Source: an uncultured Ileibacterium sp.
GTDB lineage: Bacteria > Bacillota > Clostridia > Peptostreptococcales > Anaerovoracaceae
Assembly: GCA_902488835.1 (NCBI GenBank)
Contig: CABTXQ010000055.1
Coordinates: 1 to 6,541 of the forward strand
Length of the DNA stretch: 6,541 nucleotides
Direction of reading: 5' to 3'
Shown: in pieces, positions 4,831 to 6,541 of the stretch
How the letters are laid out: the number at the start of each line of letters is the position of its first letter
How positions within the stretch are numbered: position 1 is the stretch's first letter
Translations under genes and position numbers: made by a program
The notes under the pieces: generated by a model
Database searches by the model: none
The model's input: only the letters and a program-made list of their open reading frames with translations
Told to the model about the DNA's origin: nothing

Positions 4831-6541
4831 TTATCGAATTACTACTCTTGTTCCAACACTTACAAGACTATATAGTCTAGCTGCTGCCCATTTAGGAAGA
4901 TTTACGCAACCGTGTGATCCACGATGGAAATATGTGTTCCCCCCAAACGTATTAACCGGTCTATTGCTGTCATGTATGCCATATTCATTTCTGATGAAAG
5001 GCATCCAGTAATCAACCCACACTCTGTAGTCAGCTCCAACTAGATATGTCCCCGGTGTTTTCCTTAATATAGAATAAGTTCCTTTTGGTGTCGACCATCC
5101 ATGTGGATTTCCTGTTACAACATCACAATATAGCAACAATTCGCCATTTCTGAAGTATTTTAATACCTGTCTTCCAATCTCAATTATTACCACTGTGGAA
5201 TAAGGCGTATTATTAAATGATCCCATATAATTATTATATTGAGAAATTGGTATCTCTCCAGTTTCGGGATCCGGTCTTATTCCTACTCCATTAATATTAA
5301 AAGCGGTCTTAACTACGGTTCCATCTGTATTTAAGTAATATGCCACATCTCCAAATGTGATAAATCTGTTATGGTAAAAGCTTCCTCCCGGACTTACAAA
5401 ATACTTGGTGCCATTCACCTCTAGCCAACCCGGTGTCGTTACAATCAGATCATCGTTATTAGGATCTGCATAATAATTTTCACCACCGACATTTATAATG
5501 CCTGACTGTACAGAGCCATCGTCTCCCATGTAATATTTCTTTTCCCCGAAGGTTATAAATCTATTTCTATATATTTCACCATTTGCATTTGAGAAATAAC
5601 GCTTGCCATTTTCTTCTATCCAACCTGCTTCATGGCCTATCAATCCGGTTTCATCTGCATAATATATGTTGCCATTGCTTGCTTTGAACATGCCAGTCAT
5701 GGCTGCTCCGTCGGCTCCCATGTAATAACGGTCTTTGCCGAAAGTAATCATCATATTGCGATAAAGCTCGCTCGAATCATTATAAAAATAACGCTTACCG
5801 TTAATCTCTTTCCAGCCTACATTCCTTTTGATTAATCCCGTCTCATCCGCTTCAAATAATCTGCCATCTTTTGTTGTGAATGTGCCGGTCATGGCTGCTC
5901 CATCATCTCCCATATAATACCAATCTCTTCCGAAGGTTATTATTCTGTTACGATAAAGCTCGCCCGTATCACTATAGAAATAACGTTTACCGTCTCTTTC
6001 CTTCCAGCCTACATTCCTATCTATTAATCCCGTCTCATCCGCTTCAAATATTCTGCCATCTTTTGTTGTGAATGAACCAGTCATGGCTGCTCCGTCGGCT
6101 CCCATGTAATACCAATCTCTTCCGAAGGTTATTATCATGTCATGGTAAAGCTCACCATTTGCATTTGAGAAATAACGCTTGCCATTCTCTTCTATCCAGC
6201 CTGCTTCCTTCCTTATGAGTCCCGTCTCGTCTGCATAATATATATTGCCATTGCTCGCTTTTACTATTCCGGTCTGTGCAGATCCATCACTACCCATATA
6301 ATACCAATCTTTTCCGAAAGTTATTATTCTGTTACGGTAAAGTTCGCCAGTATTACTGTAAAAATAACGTTTGCCGTCTCTTTCCTTCCAGCCTACATTC
6401 CTGTCAATCAATCCAGTCTCATCTGCTTCAAATACTCTACCGTCTTTTGTTGTGAATGTACCGGTCATAGCTGCTCCGTCAGCTCCCATGTAATACCAAT
6501 CTCTTCCGAAGGTTATTATCATGTCATGGTAAAGCTCACCA
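4831..6541 (-). CDS. L,D-transpeptidase (YkuD domain) with N-terminal choline-binding-like repeats, 5' end beyond window
   Basis: The frame is open from the right edge, so the true start and the expected signal peptide are off-window; the first in-window ATG (6522) lies inside a repeat and is not the start. Numbering from that Met, residues 2-386 are six tandem wall-binding units, 387-about 421 a degenerate partial unit, and about 440-563 a YkuD domain. The domain has GIHDSNRP with His517 and HRGSHGCVNLP with catalytic Cys539, the S-H-G-C-x-N signature, plus the STPKGTYSI strand (477-485). YkuD enzymes form 3-3 peptidoglycan cross-links or attach proteins to tetrapeptide stems, outside the membrane. 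The repeats, rich in GW, YY and YF aromatics, probably hold the enzyme on teichoic acid or other wall polymers (inference; choline is not shown). A terminator follows 27 bases after the stop. Confidence 0.95.
   Translation of the reverse strand, partial: GELYHDMIITFGRDWYYMGADGAAMTGTFTTKDGRVFEADETGLIDRNVGWKERDGKRYFYSNTGELYRNRIITFGKDWYYMGSDGSAQTGIVKASNGNIYYADETGLIRKEAGWIEENGKRYFSNANGELYHDMIITFGRDWYYMGADGAAMTGSFTTKDGRIFEADETGLIDRNVGWKERDGKRYFYSDTGELYRNRIITFGRDWYYMGDDGAAMTGTFTTKDGRLFEADETGLIKRNVGWKEINGKRYFYNDSSELYRNMMITFGKDRYYMGADGAAMTGMFKASNGNIYYADETGLIGHEAGWIEENGKRYFSNANGEIYRNRFITFGEKKYYMGDDGSVQSGIINVGGENYYADPNNDDLIVTTPGWLEVNGTKYFVSPGGSFYHNRFITFGDVAYYLNTDGTVVKTAFNINGVGIRPDPETGEIPISQYNNYMGSFNNTPYSTVVIIEIGRQVLKYFRNGELLLYCDVVTGNPHGWSTPKGTYSILRKTPGTYLVGADYRVWVDYWMPFIRNEYGIHDSNRPVNTFGGNTYFHRGSHGCVNLPKWAAARLYSLVSVGTRVVIR
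5365..6541 (-). repeat. Tandem array of 192-bp in-frame repeats (64-residue wall-binding units)
   Basis: Units in gene order: A 6328-6519, B 6136-6327, C 5944-6135, D 5752-5943, E 5560-5751, F 5365-5559 (195 bp, diverged), with a decayed half unit below 5365. The last 22 bases of the window belong to a further upstream unit. Each unit has three modules of about 20 residues: IITFG..WYYMG.DG, then DGR.FEADETGLI or NGNIYYADETGLI, then GW.E.NGKRYF...GELY. Two flavours exist: TTKDGR/RNVGWKE (A, C, D) and ASNGN/EAGWIEENG (B, E and apparently the one before A). Sixty bases at 6098-6157 are identical to 6482-6541, exactly two units apart. Confidence 0.93.

Noticed and set aside
4778..5011. Plus-strand 77-codon frame over the terminator and YkuD end
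   Set aside because: It begins inside a terminator stem and is antisense to the YkuD active-site region.
6520..6522. ATG at 6522 as start of the L,D-transpeptidase
   Set aside because: The frame continues upstream to the edge with GELYHD, matching the internal repeat, so the Met is internal.
5365..6541. CRISPR-like regular repeats
   Set aside because: The period is 192 bases, always in frame, and encodes clear aromatic wall-binding modules; there are no short repeats with unique spacers.

Overview
The window is A+T-rich DNA that looks like a low-GC Firmicute, most likely an anaerobic clostridial lineage (Lachnospiraceae or a relative). Signs of this are AGGAGG-type ribosome binding sites, a lipobox lipoprotein, a DUF1858 redox protein, a DUF2156/GNAT pair of a type common in Clostridia, and an L,D-transpeptidase carrying choline-binding-like repeats. 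The assignment rests on gene content and protein style only; no marker here fixes the genus.

Layout. Positions 1-535 (minus strand) hold the 5' part of a protein with a papain/C39-like Gln...Cys pattern, preceded by a complete 70-residue DUF1858 protein with a CxxC motif; a 10-bp hairpin separates them. Positions 536-752 are a divergent control region with a good plus-strand promoter overlaid by nested ATTGTA/TACAAT inverted repeats, plus a possible nine-codon leader ORF on the minus strand. Positions 753-2568 (plus strand) are a two-gene acyltransferase-fold operon, DUF2156 followed by a GNAT protein. It ends tail to tail with the next operon, the two stop codons sharing bases.

Positions 2565-4688 (minus strand) are a tight three-gene operon, transcribed lipoprotein -> PAP2-family phosphatase -> uracil-DNA glycosylase (ung). 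Gaps and overlaps are only a few bases, so a DNA-repair enzyme is co-transcribed with envelope genes. A clear hairpin terminator at 4774-4803 separates this operon from the last gene. That gene (4831-6541, minus strand) is the C-terminal part of a large secreted L,D-transpeptidase: at least six tandem 64-residue (192-bp) wall-binding repeats followed by a YkuD catalytic domain. Its N-terminus lies beyond the right edge.

Shared theme. The right half concerns the cell envelope: L,D-transpeptidase for peptidoglycan cross-linking, a PAP2 phosphatase that may act on undecaprenyl or phospholipid phosphates, and a surface lipoprotein. The left half holds small accessory metabolic or redox genes and the acyltransferase pair. 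I found no convincing new defence or mobile system. The most notable signals are the mosaic 192-bp repeat array, the palindromic operator at 681-706, the lysine/arginine-rich insertion in Ung, and the overlapping convergent stops.
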